From Theobroma cacao (lineage: Eukaryota; Streptophyta; Magnoliopsida; Malvales; Malvaceae), in the NCBI RefSeq assembly GCF_000208745.1, contig NC_030856.1:6936448-7000447 (forward strand): a stretch of DNA of 64,000 nt, given 5' to 3'. Both the position numbers and the translations under genes were made by a program. The notes below the pieces were generated by a model. It was not told the DNA's origin and did not search any database. It saw only the letters and a list, made by a program, of their open reading frames with translations. Positions 1-11,552 of this stretch are shown here, one piece after another; the first letter of the stretch is position 1; every line of letters begins with the position of its first letter.

Positions 1-1772
1 TCAAGAAATTGTAGATTCATTCCTGGAAATTGCTCCAAATTGGTCAAAGAGTTGCTAGAAAGGTCCAACTCGAGCAACCTTTCCCACCCTTCTGCTTCCC
101 ATTTGGAAATTCCACCACAAATCTTGTTATTGGAAAGATCTAAAAAGTACAAATTTGATGTTCGAAAGAAACTTGGGAATTGTGTTATGCTACAAGAAGA
201 GAATGACACATTAAAAAGCTGAGGGAAGGAATAGTTAACATCATTTTCGCTTGCGCTTAATGATAGTAAACTATTATTTGAAAGAACAAGATGGGTAAGA
301 TTTTTGAGTTTTGCAAGCATATTTGACTTGATGACACCACTCAAGTTGTTTGAGGAAAGATCAAGCGTTTTAAGGCTCACAAGATCAAAAAAAGAATTCG
401 GTATTGATCCATGAATGTCATTAGAACTCAAATCAATATTTTCAAGAGAATTAGGCTTCTGAATTTGGTCAATCGGACCAATGACTTTGTTATCGCTGAG
501 ATCTAACCGTCTCAAAGATGGCAAAGTAAACAGCCAAGACGGTATTCCGCCACTTATAAGGTTACCGGATAAGTGAATTTCTTCTAGCAATCGAAGCTCA
601 CTAACATGATTTGGTAGGGGACCTTCTAATCGATTATATGACAAATCTAGTTGGGTAAGTTGTGTGAGGTTGAACATAGTTGTTGGAAGTTGACCACAAA
701 AATTGCAGGAAGAAAGTGACCAAAAAGCCAATTTATTAAGGTTTCCAAAAGCATCTGGAATCTGTCCTCCAAAATCATTTTCAGAAAAATCTAGGAGGAT
801 GATTTGAGAGAGATTTCCAATTGATGCAGGAATTGACCCTCTAAAACTGCAAAAGGAAAGGTCCAACAACTTAAGGCCACTACTCAAGTTTGACTTAGGG
901 AAACCACCTGTGAGATTTTCATAATTCCTACTTAAATCTATGTGCTGGAGGTGTGGAAGGCGAAAAATTTCACTTGGAAATTCCCCATGCAGTTCACACT
1001 CACTGAGACTCAAACGTTCCAAAGATGAAGTTAAGTTCAAAAAAGAAGAAAGTGCAACATCAGACATATCTACAGAGTCAAGGATAAGGTTTCTTAATTC
1101 AGTTAAGTTGCGTGCAAGCATGTCAAAACCTTGACTATCAAATCTCAAGTCGGGATAACCATCCGTTGAAAGATCGAGTGAGACCAATTTTGACAGGAGA
1201 CTGATTTCATATGGGATTAAGTCAGAGAATGAATTATAGGAGAGATTAAGATGGGTCAAACTCACTAATTGATTAAATAACTCTGATGAGATAGAGCCAT
1301 TGAAATCGTTGAAAGCAAGGTTGAGTTGTTGGAGTCCTTGACGGTGGAAGAGGCTGCTGTTTTCAAGAAGAGAGCCATGAAGGTTGTTGGAACTAAGATC
1401 GAGCCATTGAAGTCTTTGAAGGTGGAAGAGGCTGCTGTTTGCAGGGAGAGTACCGTAAAGGCAGCTGTTACTGAGGTCAATGCCAATGACATGACCCGTC
1501 ACCGTGTGGCAACTGACTCCATCCCATGAACAGCAATCCGTGCTTTCATTCCAAGAACTTGTCCTTGGGTAATTAGAATAAACTGGCCCACAATAATCAT
1601 CTAGAGAAATGGCGTTTTTGAATTCAAGCAAGGCAGCTCTCTGTTCTGGAAGGCATAAATGAGCTGAATGAAGAAAAGAGGAAGGGGAACTCAATGAACA
1701 ATGGACCTGGAAATGCAAGAATGCTAAAAGCAGGCAAAGGATTCGATACAACATGCTAACTACCTTTCCCAT
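1..1772 (-). CDS. RLP1: LRR receptor-like protein, N-terminal part, cut by window edge
   Basis: I translated this by hand from the ATG at 1772 down to base 1: 590 codons with no stop, so the visible part is intact. It begins MGKVVSMLYRILCLLLAFLH, a cleavable-looking signal peptide. The LRR N-cap follows, with the pattern C-LPEQRAALLEF and the paired cysteines of STDCCSWDGVSC. After it come regular LRRs of the LxxLxLSxNxLxGxIP kind. Near residue 115 it carries the extra 24-residue repeat (LQRLQWLDLSSNNLHGSLLE) that RLP3 and psiRLP6 also have and RLP2 lacks. The family acts at the plasma membrane as kinase-less receptors that usually signal with an adaptor kinase (SOBIR1/BAK1 in known cases). 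The ligand is unknown. The island, transmembrane helix and tail lie beyond the window, so I cannot say whether the whole gene is functional. Confidence 0.9.
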   Translation of the reverse strand, partial: MGKVVSMLYRILCLLLAFLHFQVHCSLSSPSSFLHSAHLCLPEQRAALLEFKNAISLDDYCGPVYSNYPRTSSWNESTDCCSWDGVSCHTVTGHVIGIDLSNSCLYGTLPANSSLFHLQRLQWLDLSSNNLHGSLLENSSLFHRQGLQQLNLAFNDFNGSISSELFNQLVSLTHLNLSYNSFSDLIPYEISLLSKLVSLDLSTDGYPDLRFDSQGFDMLARNLTELRNLILDSVDMSDVALSSFLNLTSSLERLSLSECELHGEFPSEIFRLPHLQHIDLSRNYENLTGGFPKSNLSSGLKLLDLSFCSFRGSIPASIGNLSQIILLDFSENDFGGQIPDAFGNLNKLAFWSLSSCNFCGQLPTTMFNLTQLTQLDLSYNRLEGPLPNHVSELRLLEEIHLSGNLISGGIPSWLFTLPSLRRLDLSDNKVIGPIDQIQKPNSLENIDLSSNDIHGSIPNSFFDLVSLKTLDLSSNNLSGVIKSNMLAKLKNLTHLVLSNNSLLSLSASENDVNYSFPQLFNVSFSSCSITQFPSFFRTSNLYFLDLSNNKICGGISKWEAEGWERLLELDLSSNSLTNLEQFPGMNLQFL

Positions 1773-2900
1773 ATTTTCTCGAGGAAAAGGAAGTTATGAA
1801 ACAAGGGTAGTCGAAAAAGGGCAAGCTAGGGAGGTGAAACTGAAAATGAGTTGGGGTTGAGATCGAGGGACATTATAAATGAAGTACCTGAGAAGTGGAG
1901 ACATCTCCTTTTCAAGTCAACCAACAAGTCTTTGCAAAATCTCTTAAATTAATGGAATAAAAAGGAAAAGTGTATGTGCCGTGTTAGACTGAAAAGCATT
2001 AAGGCCACTGTATCCAGTCCCATCTGAAACGTTAGTAGGATTTGCATATTTTTCTTGATTTCTCATTTGATGTCTACTTTTATTTTTAGGCTTATTGGAT
2101 CCAAATCTGAGTAGAGACACAAAACTAATTCATAGAATTGCAACTCATTACTGTTTAACCCACTTGATGTGGTAATAAAAATAAAAAATTATTAAATAAA
2201 AGAATTCTTTATTGTAGATTATAAATAACTCAAGTCTTCGTAAAAGTAATTTTAAAAAATGATAAAGATTTTCATATTTTGGGACCATCATTAGAAATTA
2301 AAGATAATTTTTTCTTTGTATTTTTTTTCAAAAAGAAGAGAGATAGGTCAAAAGTAAAAATTCATGTCAAAAGCACGTCGCGTGTGATGGTACGGCACTT
2401 AACAATGTTAAAGGAAAAACTTCAAGATGATAGAAGGAGAGGAATCAGGAAATTGCTGGAAAAGTGTATAAGCATGTTTTTCCTATCCTTCCATTGCATT
2501 TTCAAGTTAAAAGCACCTACTAAAAGTTAGAGTAGCATTATTTTTCCTTTTATTTTTGTTTTTACGTATTTAACTCACTTGATAAAAAATTAAATAATTT
2601 AAAAATAAAATTTATCAATTTATGATAAGTCAATTTATTCATAAATACAATGTTCAAAATTGAATCAATTTACGATACTTCAATCAATGAGATAAAACAA
2701 ATGAACAGTAAGAATTATACAAAAACAAAATTGAATATTATTTTGAAAACAATCCAAAAGATCGTAACGTGAACTTTGAAACAAAAGAGTAATAAAATTG
2801 ATCATATAAGTGACAATTCAATTATGAAAGCTATCAAGTCAAAAGGAAGATGAAAAACAATTCAATTCTTCTTAGTTTTCTTGTAATTATTAATATTTAT
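1773..2900. other. RLP1 upstream region, shared with other RLP loci
   Basis: The first part (to about 2520) is closely similar to the regions upstream of RLP2 (21917-22550) and RLP3 (26747-27520), including the leader, the TTGACT block and a purine-rich stretch near 2320-2350. The remainder is AT-rich and matches 12880-13260 and 27530-27670. I see no gene here. Confidence 0.6.
1915..1920 (-). promoter_or_regulatory. W-box-like TTGACT upstream of RLP1
   Basis: TTGACT reads on the minus strand about 145 bp before the RLP1 ATG, inside a block (GTTGACTTGAAAAGGAGATG) conserved upstream of the paralogues. A TATA-like TTTATAATG lies closer to the gene, at about 1872-1880. WRKY factors bind TTGAC cores in defence promoters. 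Use of this site is inferred from conservation only. Confidence 0.4.
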
Positions 2901-2914
2901 TATCATGTGTGTTA

Positions 2915-3530
2915 TACATAAAATTCTTCAAATTCCATCATGTGGAAGATGAGATTTTTTTTTTCTTAATTGACATATAAACACTGAATTTTAATAATCT
3001 TGTAATACAATATAATGAAAAAACCTAGAAAATATGAGATTCTTTTTGGTTTTTTACAAAGAAATTATGATGTTTTTGTTCGTCATATATTCCAGAAAGA
3101 ATTATTAACAGCAAAAAAAAAAGTATATTGAAAGAATGCAATTTGAAAAGCCAAAAAATATAACAGAAAGAAGCATTACAGGCTCAATATATTTGTTATC
3201 CTTAATAAAGGCTTAAGGGTAATAAAATAAAGAAGAGAAGGTAAAATTAAAAATTATTTTTGTATACATAGTCTATGAAATTTTTAAAATCTAAAAGCAG
3301 AGTTAGAAAGTTACCATGTATCACATTTAAATATATTAAATTAATTAATAAATTAATATAATAAATAAATAAAAACATATGAAAATATTCTATCTTTTTT
3401 TATTAAATTTAAAAACTCAACAGGGGGATAATATATAGTCCAAAGGATAGTCTTTGTGTACATTTTCATGCTTTATACACAGTTAGTCTTCGGCTATTTC
3501 CCAGCAATTACTGATTACTTCAAGTATGGG
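2915..3530. repeat. Spacer repeat alpha, copy 1
   Basis: A block of about 600 bp starting near a TTATACATAAAATTCTTCAA-type sequence and ending near TTACTTCAAGTATGGGATAT. It recurs at 4345-4990, 13300-13925 and, more degraded, at 59515-60090. It is non-coding. The termini are not TG...CA and I see no target duplication, so it behaves as part of the duplicated spacer rather than as a transposon. Confidence 0.6.
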
Positions 3531-4344
3531 ATATCCTTTTGCCTTTTGCCTTTGGCTCTTTATTAATTTCTTTGATAATTACAGAAAGGAGAGGAGTTAG
3601 GAAATTGGTGGAAAAGTATATATGCAAGGCATTTCCCAGCATTTGCATTTGCATTTTCACCTTAAAACCACTTTACTAAAACTTGAAAAGGAAAAGCATG
3701 AAAGCGTCTTCACTGTTTCAAACAGTTTTTTCTCAAAAGATGGGGCGTACTACTCTTCACTCAACAAACTTAATTCATTCTTACATGGATCCTTAGCTGC
3801 AAAATTAAACAAAATGGTAAAAAAGGGCTATGAAATTAAAAGAATATATACAACAAATACAGTAAAGAATATATATTATTACATATGTTTAATGGCTTAT
3901 GAATACGATAATATAAATTCCTCGATCATCATTTATGCATTTAAATTATATAATTATGTATATTATTTTAATGTTTCAATGTTAACATTTTTATTTATAA
4001 TCACTGTGATCAATTAAATTTGATTAAGGAGTTTTAAATTTTTTATATAATGTATAGAATAAAGATTCAATTTGCATATACCTATTTAAGTATACTAAAT
4101 TGTGGTTCTTGCCCTCCAAAATAGAGATCAAAATTCTTTTTTCAAATTATTGTAATGAAAGTATGTACTACTACATTTTCCATCAAATTTTTAATTTAGA
4201 ATATCCAAATTAAACAAAAGGTTAACATTGTTTTGATTTGTTTGTATTTTTTCCCTTTTCATTTCTTTATTATTTTTTCATTCAGTACTTACCAATCGAA
4301 AATAAGTATATAAATGATAATAATTGGATTTTTGGAACTTCATT
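3531..4344. other. AT-rich spacer between two alpha repeats
   Basis: The part around 3585-3760 is similar to 12030-12180 and 2420-2520 (duplicated RLP-upstream sequence). The rest is low-complexity AT-rich DNA. A 131-codon open frame at 3622-4017 has no recognisable domain and is dominated by AT-rich codons, so I do not call it a gene. Confidence 0.5.
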
Positions 4345-4990
4345 ATTTATTATCACGTGTGTTATACATAAAATTCTTTAAATTTCATGACATGGAAGAT
4401 GAGTTTTTTTCTTAATTGACATATAAATATTGAATTTTAATAATCTTGTAATACAATCTAATGAAAAAAATTAGAAAATATGAGATTCTTTTTGAGTTTT
4501 TTACAAAGAAATTATTATATTTTTGTTGGTCATATATTTCAAAAAAATTGTTAACAGCAAAAAAAAAAAATGTATATTGAAAGAATGAAATTTGAAAAGC
4601 AAAAAATAAAAAAAAGAAGAAGCATTATAGGCTCAATATATTTGTTATCCTTAATAAAGCCTTAAGGGTAATAAGATAACGAAGAGAAGGTAGATTTAAA
4701 AATTATTTTTGTATACATTGTCAACGAAATTTTTAAAATCTTCAAGCAGAGTAAGAAAGTTACCATGTATCACATTTAAGTATATTAAATTAATTAATAA
4801 ATTAATATAATAAATAAAAATATATAAAAGTATTCTAACTTTTTTCTGTTAAATTTAATAACTCAACAGGGGATAATATATTGTCCAAAAAAGATAGTCT
4901 TTGTTTACATTTTCATGCTTTATACACAGTTTGTCTTCACAACTTTCCTAGCAATTACTGATTACTTTAAGTGTGGGATATCCTTTTGCT
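4345..4990. repeat. Spacer repeat alpha, copy 2
   Basis: Second copy of the block at 2915-3530, in the same orientation about 1.4 kb away. It shares the motif run from the TTATACATAAAATTC region through the TTTTCATGCTTTATACACAG region. The 3' flank (4990-5680) matches 13960-14400, so copies 2 and 3 belong to homologous spacers. Confidence 0.6.
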
Positions 4991-5679
4991 TTTCTTTGGT
5001 CTTAATTAATTAATTTACTTCGAGTTCCCATTACATGCTTTAACTTTTGTTTGGTCTTAATTAATATATTTACCATGACTCTTCAGCTGATATGACTTCT
5101 CTTTTCTAGGTGTTGGGTGTTAAAATAATGAAGAGACCTCCTTCACACTAATTAGGTCCGAATAATTCAAGCTTTTTTAGCATCGCTCGTAATTATTTGA
5201 GGATTTATTTTCCTAATAATTTAATGGTTACGAACAAACCAAGATCAAGTCATGACTCTCTTTCAAAGTAAATTTTAGAAATGTTTCTGTTGACATAATT
5301 TCTGAGCATGTAATTTCTTAAGCATTCTACTTGTATTACTTGTTTCTTAATCCTCCATTACTATTATAGGTGATTATGTAGGTGCATTCCATGTATAATT
5401 TTATGTGTTTGAGAAAGTAATTATAGAAAAAGAAAACATAATAATAATGAGAACAAAATCAAATAATTTATTTTTTCTTTTTTCTATCAAGAGCAAACTA
5501 TTTATGGAAGTTGCATGGGATCTCCTCATGAAAATCCTTACAATTGTTAATATTATAGCAGCATATATAAAACCATGGAGAATAAAGGAATTTAGTGGAA
5601 AAGTGATGGCAGCAATAAATAATTTTGTCATTTACAGCACGATTGTTAAATGTACCTTTTATCAATTTTGAAGTTACTT
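4991..5679. repeat. Duplicated spacer, block beta start
   Basis: AT-rich sequence homologous to 13960-14700 and in part to 27890-28050 and 60120-60460 (shared stretch: GGGATCTCCTCATGAAAATC). The opposing small open frames at 5401-5671 overlap each other on opposite strands and show no domain. I see no gene. Confidence 0.5.
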
Positions 5680-5682
5680 TTA

Positions 5683-7147
5683 TGTCGCGTTTGGTATAAG
5701 GGATGTAAAGTCACATTCCCTGTAATATGTGCAATTAAATTACATTGTAGTGTCTGTTTTGTAACAAACCACTGCAATGTAAGATTGCAATGCAATCACA
5801 TTGCAGCCAATGGATGTAATGTGATTGCAGTCTAAAACTAATGCAATAACATTACATTGCACTCTGCAATGTTTTTAAAGACATTTTTACCCATCATCTT
5901 TTAAAAAAATTGCTCACAATTCAAAGCAAAGCATCATTTTTGCGGGTTGAGGGTTTGCTGCTTCTTCTCCATTTTGCTAAAGTCGCTCCTCCTTCTTCTA
6001 GCTTTGCTTCTTCATCATATGAAATTGTGGGTTGAAATCTCCCATTCTTCTTTTTCTTTCTCCTTTTTTTATCTTCTTCTTGTATTCTTTAATTTGACTT
6101 TTTTTCTGTTAATTTGGGTTTTTTTTCATATTTATATTTTACGGTTTATCACTGAAATAATTTGGCCCTTGATCGACGAGAGAGGTTGGATTTCTAGGCT
6201 AATTGTCAACAAGAGGCACAGGTAATTGTGATGAAATAAAACGCTGAGTATTTGGTTGCAATTTTTGATTTTTATTCTCTCAACAAAATATGGGTAATCA
6301 AATAGTTTTCAAGTTCTATCTAATTTTTGGTGTTGCAGAAAATTTATGTGAAGGCTTTGCTTAGTGGCTCAATCTAAAGCAATGATGGATATTGTTATTG
6401 TAGAGAACTAGTTATCAATTTAGGATGAACTTTAACAGTGTTATTAACTTTGAACTCTTTTGTATTTTAACAATGGTGTGTCTATCCTTTAGGTGACTTC
6501 AACTTTAGTTCTATTAGAACTTTATCACTTTTGGTTTAGAGCATCAATCAAGGAACTTCAATTATGATTTTCAGTTATATGGTCTTGGTGATGTTATACT
6601 TGATATTTTGTTTTAGCTTGATAGCAAGTTATTTTGAATTTACGATATTTTCAGAAGAAATTAATTGGAGATTGAGAATGATGGGTATTTTGTTGCCAAT
6701 TTGCTATTGGTTACAAGGGAGGAAGCTATCACATTAATGTATACATATAAAACGTATTAAGAAATAAAAATAAAATATTATCTTCTAAAGAAAAAATTTT
6801 AAATAAAATATACAATATAAGAAATTATATTAAAAATAAAAATAAGATATATACTTGTAATAAGAAATGAAAAATAAAATATATTGAATTAAAAATATAT
6901 TTAAAAATGACATTATATAAAAATTAACAATAAAAAATTACATGTTAAACTTGTATTTTAATATATAAGGGTAGTTTTGGAAATTAATATTACATTTCCT
7001 ATAAAGTACTTGTAAAACAAACACTGCAATGTTATCTTCTATGCATTTTAATCATTACATTTCTTGTATACCAAACACTACAATGTTATCTTCCCTGCAA
7101 TCACATTACCTGTAATCACATTACATTGTAAAGTATCAAACGCTACC
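5683..7147. mobile_element. Non-autonomous TIR transposon, PIF/Harbinger-like, 1465 bp
   Basis: The ends form an imperfect inverted repeat: left TGTCGCGTTTGGTATAAGGG, right (reverse complement) GGTAGCGTTTGATACTTTAC. Sub-terminal copies of a GCAATGTAATGTGATTGCAG-like word lie inside both ends. TTA flanks both sides (5680-5682 and 7148-7150), the usual 3-bp Harbinger target duplication. The sister spacer at about 60450-60490 runs from GAAGTTACTTTTT straight into CATTCATACATTTAATTCAT, which is the unoccupied site. No transposase is recognisable. The small hydrophobic frame at 5947-6225 is low complexity. The superfamily assignment rests on TIR style and TSD only. Confidence 0.65.
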
Positions 7148-8762
7148 TTAAAGTATTCATACATTTAGTTCATTATTTGACATAATTAAATCAGATTTTT
7201 CTTTCTTTGAATAAAATAAAATAAGAAAGAAGGAAAAGGGCCAAAGTAGTGTCTTGGCAGATAAAAAAGCATCAACCATTTTGTGTAGTTCACATTTTAA
7301 AAAGGCCATTTCTCAAAGGGGGGTGGGGGTGCAACTTCAACTGTTCTTTTCAAGAACAAGGTATGAACTAGTAATTACACAGTCTGTTGATGTTCCAAAA
7401 CGGAATCTGTTGCTTGAAATTACTATTGAAGCATACTTTAGGTTTAGGATACCAGTTGAGGGAAAAATTAGTCAGAACATGATTTGCAATGCTTTCCAAT
7501 TGCTCCTGCAATAGATCATAGTTAACACCATCTTGGTTCATGTCTCATTCCAACAACAATATTTAGTAGATTATTACTCCACGTAAAAGAAAGAAGCTTT
7601 TGAAGAAAATATAATACAAATCATTTTTAGTCTTCTTGATTTGTGTTCTTTTATTGGAAAAGAAGTAAAACAAGTTTTTAACCATCATAATTGAATGGTC
7701 GAAGGGATATTTTAGCGATTAAAACTTGCAATATGTGAAAGGTCTATTATTTTTCAATACATTTATCATCATCTTTTAAGTAAGTAATATTCGATTATGA
7801 ATTATGAATCTTGCGTATGGATGCATTGAGGTTTATGCAAGGTAATGTATCAAAAAATTAATGGTTAAATTTGTTTTGTTTTAGTTCTTTATAATTATTA
7901 ATATTTATTGTCACATGTATTGTAAGTAAATACTTACTTTCAATTTTAGTTTCAAATAACAATTATACGTAAAATAAAAATATTTCTAAAATATAAAGTT
8001 AATTATCTATAAATAAAAGATAATTCAAGTTTTAATTATATATATGTGATATTTTATATTATTAACCATTAAGGTATTCAAAACTGTTAAAATTAATAAA
8101 AATATTTTTTAAGCAAAATCAGTAAATATAATGGAAAATCTTATTTATAAATGAGTTAAAATATTATTATATTTACAAAAAAAAAATTATCAAAGTTATT
8201 TGATGTAATTAAATTCTTACAAATTGGAAAAATTTTACTAATATTAATGATAAAAATATTTAAAATAATAATTTAAACAATTTAATAAACAAATATAATT
8301 ATTTTCATCGATCAAGAAATTATTCTAACATTCATACTTATATAATTTTATATACCTACCAGCCAACTACAAATTACACAACTTGAGCTGTGTTATTTGC
8401 TCAAAATAAAATCATTACCTTGTGTGTGTATATATACATGCACACGTAGACATTCAAACATGTCAATTGCATACATCTTACACACATAAGTACATCCATT
8501 AGAACAAAGTTAGACCTAAAAATTATTATTCATTGACAAAAAACAAATCAAGTTTCTTTATCAAATTAAGCCATTTTTTTTCCAATTTACTGACTGTCTG
8601 TGTGAAAATAAAAGGAGGCATGATAAGTACCATCATTCTTTCTACAACTTACATTTCATGGCACCTTAATTTGCAGTCACAGAGGAAACAAACAGAGATG
8701 TAGGTGAAGAAATAACATTTTGAACAAAGAATGAACTTTTTATGTAAAATTCAATTAAGAAA
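7148..8762. repeat. Duplicated spacer, block beta/gamma
   Basis: Homologous to 60450-61227 and 62032-62980, and in part to 14750-15290 and 28060-28440. It includes a G-run followed by GTGCAACTTCAACTGTTCTT near 7320. It also holds the empty sites of two insertions found in the right-hand copy: ATTATGAATTATGAATCTTG near 7796-7812 and ATATAATTATTTTCATCGAT near 8293-8312. No coding potential recognised. Confidence 0.6.
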
Positions 8763-8855
8763 ACGATTCAACATTGACAATTGATCAGAGTCTCTGTTTA
8801 ACAAAAAAACTTCTAGAGGAACATAAAAAGAGCCCAATGATGATCCAAACTGGTA
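8763..8855 (-). pseudogene. RAB3GAP2: RAB3GAP2 exon fragment (RFGSSL...LNR part)
   Basis: On the minus strand this reads RFGSSLGSFYVPLEVFLLNR and continues to a LNR end. It is the 3' two thirds of the exon found complete at 29261-29428 and 62981-63148. The 5' part of the exon (VWQMRTGPRLL...) is missing: homology stops abruptly at about 8856 after the bases for RFGSS. It is a dead remnant of one duplicated unit. Confidence 0.6.
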
Positions 8856-9409
8856 AGTAAACATGTTCAAATACTCAACCACTCACTAAAAAAAATGGGT
8901 GTATAACTTCCATATCAAGTACGAATCAATAAAAATTACAGGCTTTTTTGGTAAACGTTTGCTCCACTAAATGAAGTTCTAAGAGCTGCATAAAGAAAAC
9001 CATCTAGGAAAGTAGTATAGCTCCCACTCTCCAACAACACAACTTAATCTACAACAGCAAAGCCAAAAATCTGTCAAATGTATCTCTGATAGAGGAAAAA
9101 TTAGTTACATTGAATCCACTCCTGAAAGGATTCAACAAACATGTTTTCTTTCTAGAGTGAACATAGTTTAGAGTAACCTGTCAATCCATTAACACAATTA
9201 GAGTATTATATCAATTCATTTCCACAATTATTTTCACTATAATCCTGAACAATTCAATCCCAACTATCTATAGTGTAAGGGTCCACTTGTATGTAGCCCC
9301 TATGCACCCCATAAGCATGGATGGCTAGATGATATGGACCCACTACTAAATAGTAATGCACTGTTATCGTTGTGATGATAAATGTCACTGACTATTACTA
9401 ACTATTATT
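8856..9409. repeat. RAB3GAP2 intron-derived spacer, interrupted at about 9405
   Basis: Homologous to 29470-29920 and 63190-63640 (shared: AATGAAGTTC, TATCTCTGATAGAGGAAAAA, GGATGGCTAGATGATATGG). Homology ends inside ACTGACTATT, exactly where the copia-derived sequence begins. In the sister copies this point continues CCTGCTCTTACC and leads to the GYRD exon. No gene. Confidence 0.6.
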
Positions 9410-11552
9410 ATCAACAACACCATTCTACCGAGGGTTATCTGCACAAGATAATTGATGAATAATCCCAATGTTGGCAAAGAAGTCAATGAGTCTAAATTCA
9501 TCCCCATTATCTGATCTTGTTCACTTAATTGAGTGATCAAACTACTTTTGTACATATTTATTAATAGTAGGCATAATACTTATTTCTCATTACAAAAACC
9601 CAAGTAAAACGAGAGAAGTCATCTACAACAGTTAGAAAAAGTCTTTGTTTGACAGAGTTGGAACTTTATAGGGTTCCCAAATATCAGCATGAATTAGTTG
9701 GAAATTAACACTTGTGCTTTGAATATGAACGGGGAAAGAAAGTTTTCTTTGCTTTGCTAAAGAGTAGATTTCACATAAAAACTCATTTGAATTGTTGACA
9801 ACTGGATAACTTTGCTGAATAACATTAATTCTCTTTATAGGAGCATGACCTAGCCTAAAATGCGAAAGATCAAAAACTTTGTCTTTGTCTCTTGTTTTAC
9901 AGGAATTAACAGAAAACACTGAAAGGAAACTTTACAACTTTGCCAAAATAGAATTTAGACATATCTTGTTCATCCTCATTATCTTGCATGAGATATAACC
10001 TTGAAGAAGCCCTAGCAACCCCAATCACTGTCCAAAAGAAAATGTCCTAAACAACACAATGTGAGTCAGTAAACAATTCACAGTTTTTCTTGGTACAAGT
10101 AAGCTTCCCTATTGACATCAGGTTGAATTTAAAACTAAGGAAACATAGGACATCATACGTAGTCAATAAAGAGTTTATCTTAACAGAACCTATATGGGAA
10201 ACTAATGCTTTCTTATCATTTGGTAGTTGAACAAAGCAATTTTCTACAGGGTTAGCTTGAATAAAACTATCTAAAGAGTAAGCTATATGGTCAGTTGCAC
10301 CTGAAACCATGATCCAATATCCTTGTTTAATCATAACAGTGTTAACATACTTCGACTCAACTAGTAAGTTGTTATGTGTGCTAAAAACAAGATGATTAGA
10401 AACTATACCTACAAAGGCAGAATTGACAAGTGAATGTTTGCTGGGTTGAGTGTTTGTAAGGGTACTCTTACCATTGTTGCTGATGAGTCCATTCTCATTT
10501 AAAAGGTCCATGAGCCTGTTGACTTGCTGCTTAAGCATAGTCATTTGAGACATGGAACTAGTACTTCCTATCTCCTCCACATGACCAGCTTGAGTGTTAT
10601 TTGTTTGTGTTTCAATTGACGCAAAGGCATTGTTCATAGTTGTTCCCTTCTTCACATAGGGTTTTCCTTTAGTGAATTTAAAGTCCTCTGAAAAACCAAT
10701 TATCCCATAGCACTTTTCCTTCACATGTCCCTTCTTCCCACAATGAGTACATGTTAAGTCTTTCTTGGTTTTCTTTTGACATCAGTTGTTGCAAGCATTG
10801 CTGAGGACTTGAGAAAAGGTTGTGATTTGAGAAACATATTTCTTTGTGACTCTTCTCTAAGTGCCATATTGTAAACCTTATCTAGTGGGGTTATTGGATC
10901 CATGAGAATAATTTGGGACCTAATGGCTGAGAAAGATTCATTTAAGCCATTTAGGAATCTAAGTACCGTGTCTTTCTAGTATTGGTCAGAGAATTTTTTG
11001 AACCAGCTTGCATTGCATTTACCATACTCACAATGAGGCAGGGGCCTTTAGTTTTTTAGTTCTTCCCAAATGCCTTTCAACTCTATAAAATAACTGTCTA
11101 CTGTTCTAGTTTCTTGAGCTACACTTCCTAGTGTCTTTGGAGATTGCAAACTCGAGTGTCATCAAGTTGAGCAAAATTTTACTCTAGAGTGTTCCAAATC
11201 TCAATAACAGAATTTGTAAAGAAGATAGTAAAAGCTATTAGTTGAGAAATGGAGTCTAACAACCAAGCCATTATTAAGTTATTGCATCTATTCCATGTTG
11301 GGTATAAATCATCAATGATTGAAGGCTTAGGGATGGAACCATTTATAAATCCAATCTTGTTTCTAATTCATAAGGCTAGTAAGAAGGAACGGCTCCAAGC
11401 TACATAGTTGTTTATGGTGAGTTTGGGGTTCAGAACCACTGATCCATGATAGTCAATGTGATATAGTGATTGGGGCTCATTAGATAGTGAAATTTGTAAT
11501 GCAAATGAAGCGGATGAGTGTTTCTTGTTGTGGATTCAGTTGATTCAGGCAT
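9410..11552 (-). mobile_element. Degenerate Ty1/copia retrotransposon fragment (gag to integrase), no LTRs
   Basis: Reading the minus strand from an ATG at 11552, I see in order: a gag-like stretch with several stops (NNYVAWSRSFLLAL, IGFINGSIPKPS, WNRCNNLIMAWLLDSIS); a zinc knuckle of exact CX2CX4HX4C spacing (CTHCGKKGHVKEKC, near 10700-10740); an aspartic-protease-like site WIMVSGATDHI at about 10300; a GAG-pre-integrase HHCC region (HFRLGHAPIKR, CEIYSLAKQRKLSF) at 9632-9919; and a broken integrase core (HADIW, RSDNGDEF) down to about 9410. Two longer open stretches remain, 10047-10724 and 9632-9919. The protease motif normally has Asp where this copy has Val. No LTR, primer-binding site or target duplication is visible. 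Both edges pass directly into duplicated spacer. Confidence 0.85.

Noticed and set aside
3622..4017. 131-codon plus-strand open frame
   Set aside because: AT-rich, no domain or signal. The first part overlaps duplicated spacer where sister copies have stops.
2915..4990. Two similar blocks about 1.4 kb apart as a pair of LTRs
   Set aside because: No TG...CA ends, no target duplication and no retroelement coding between them. The same block occurs singly at 13300 and 59515, so it is duplicated spacer.
5947..6225. 92-codon hydrophobic open frame inside the Harbinger-like element
   Set aside because: Composed of T-rich low-complexity sequence. No transposase motif and no sister copy to support it.
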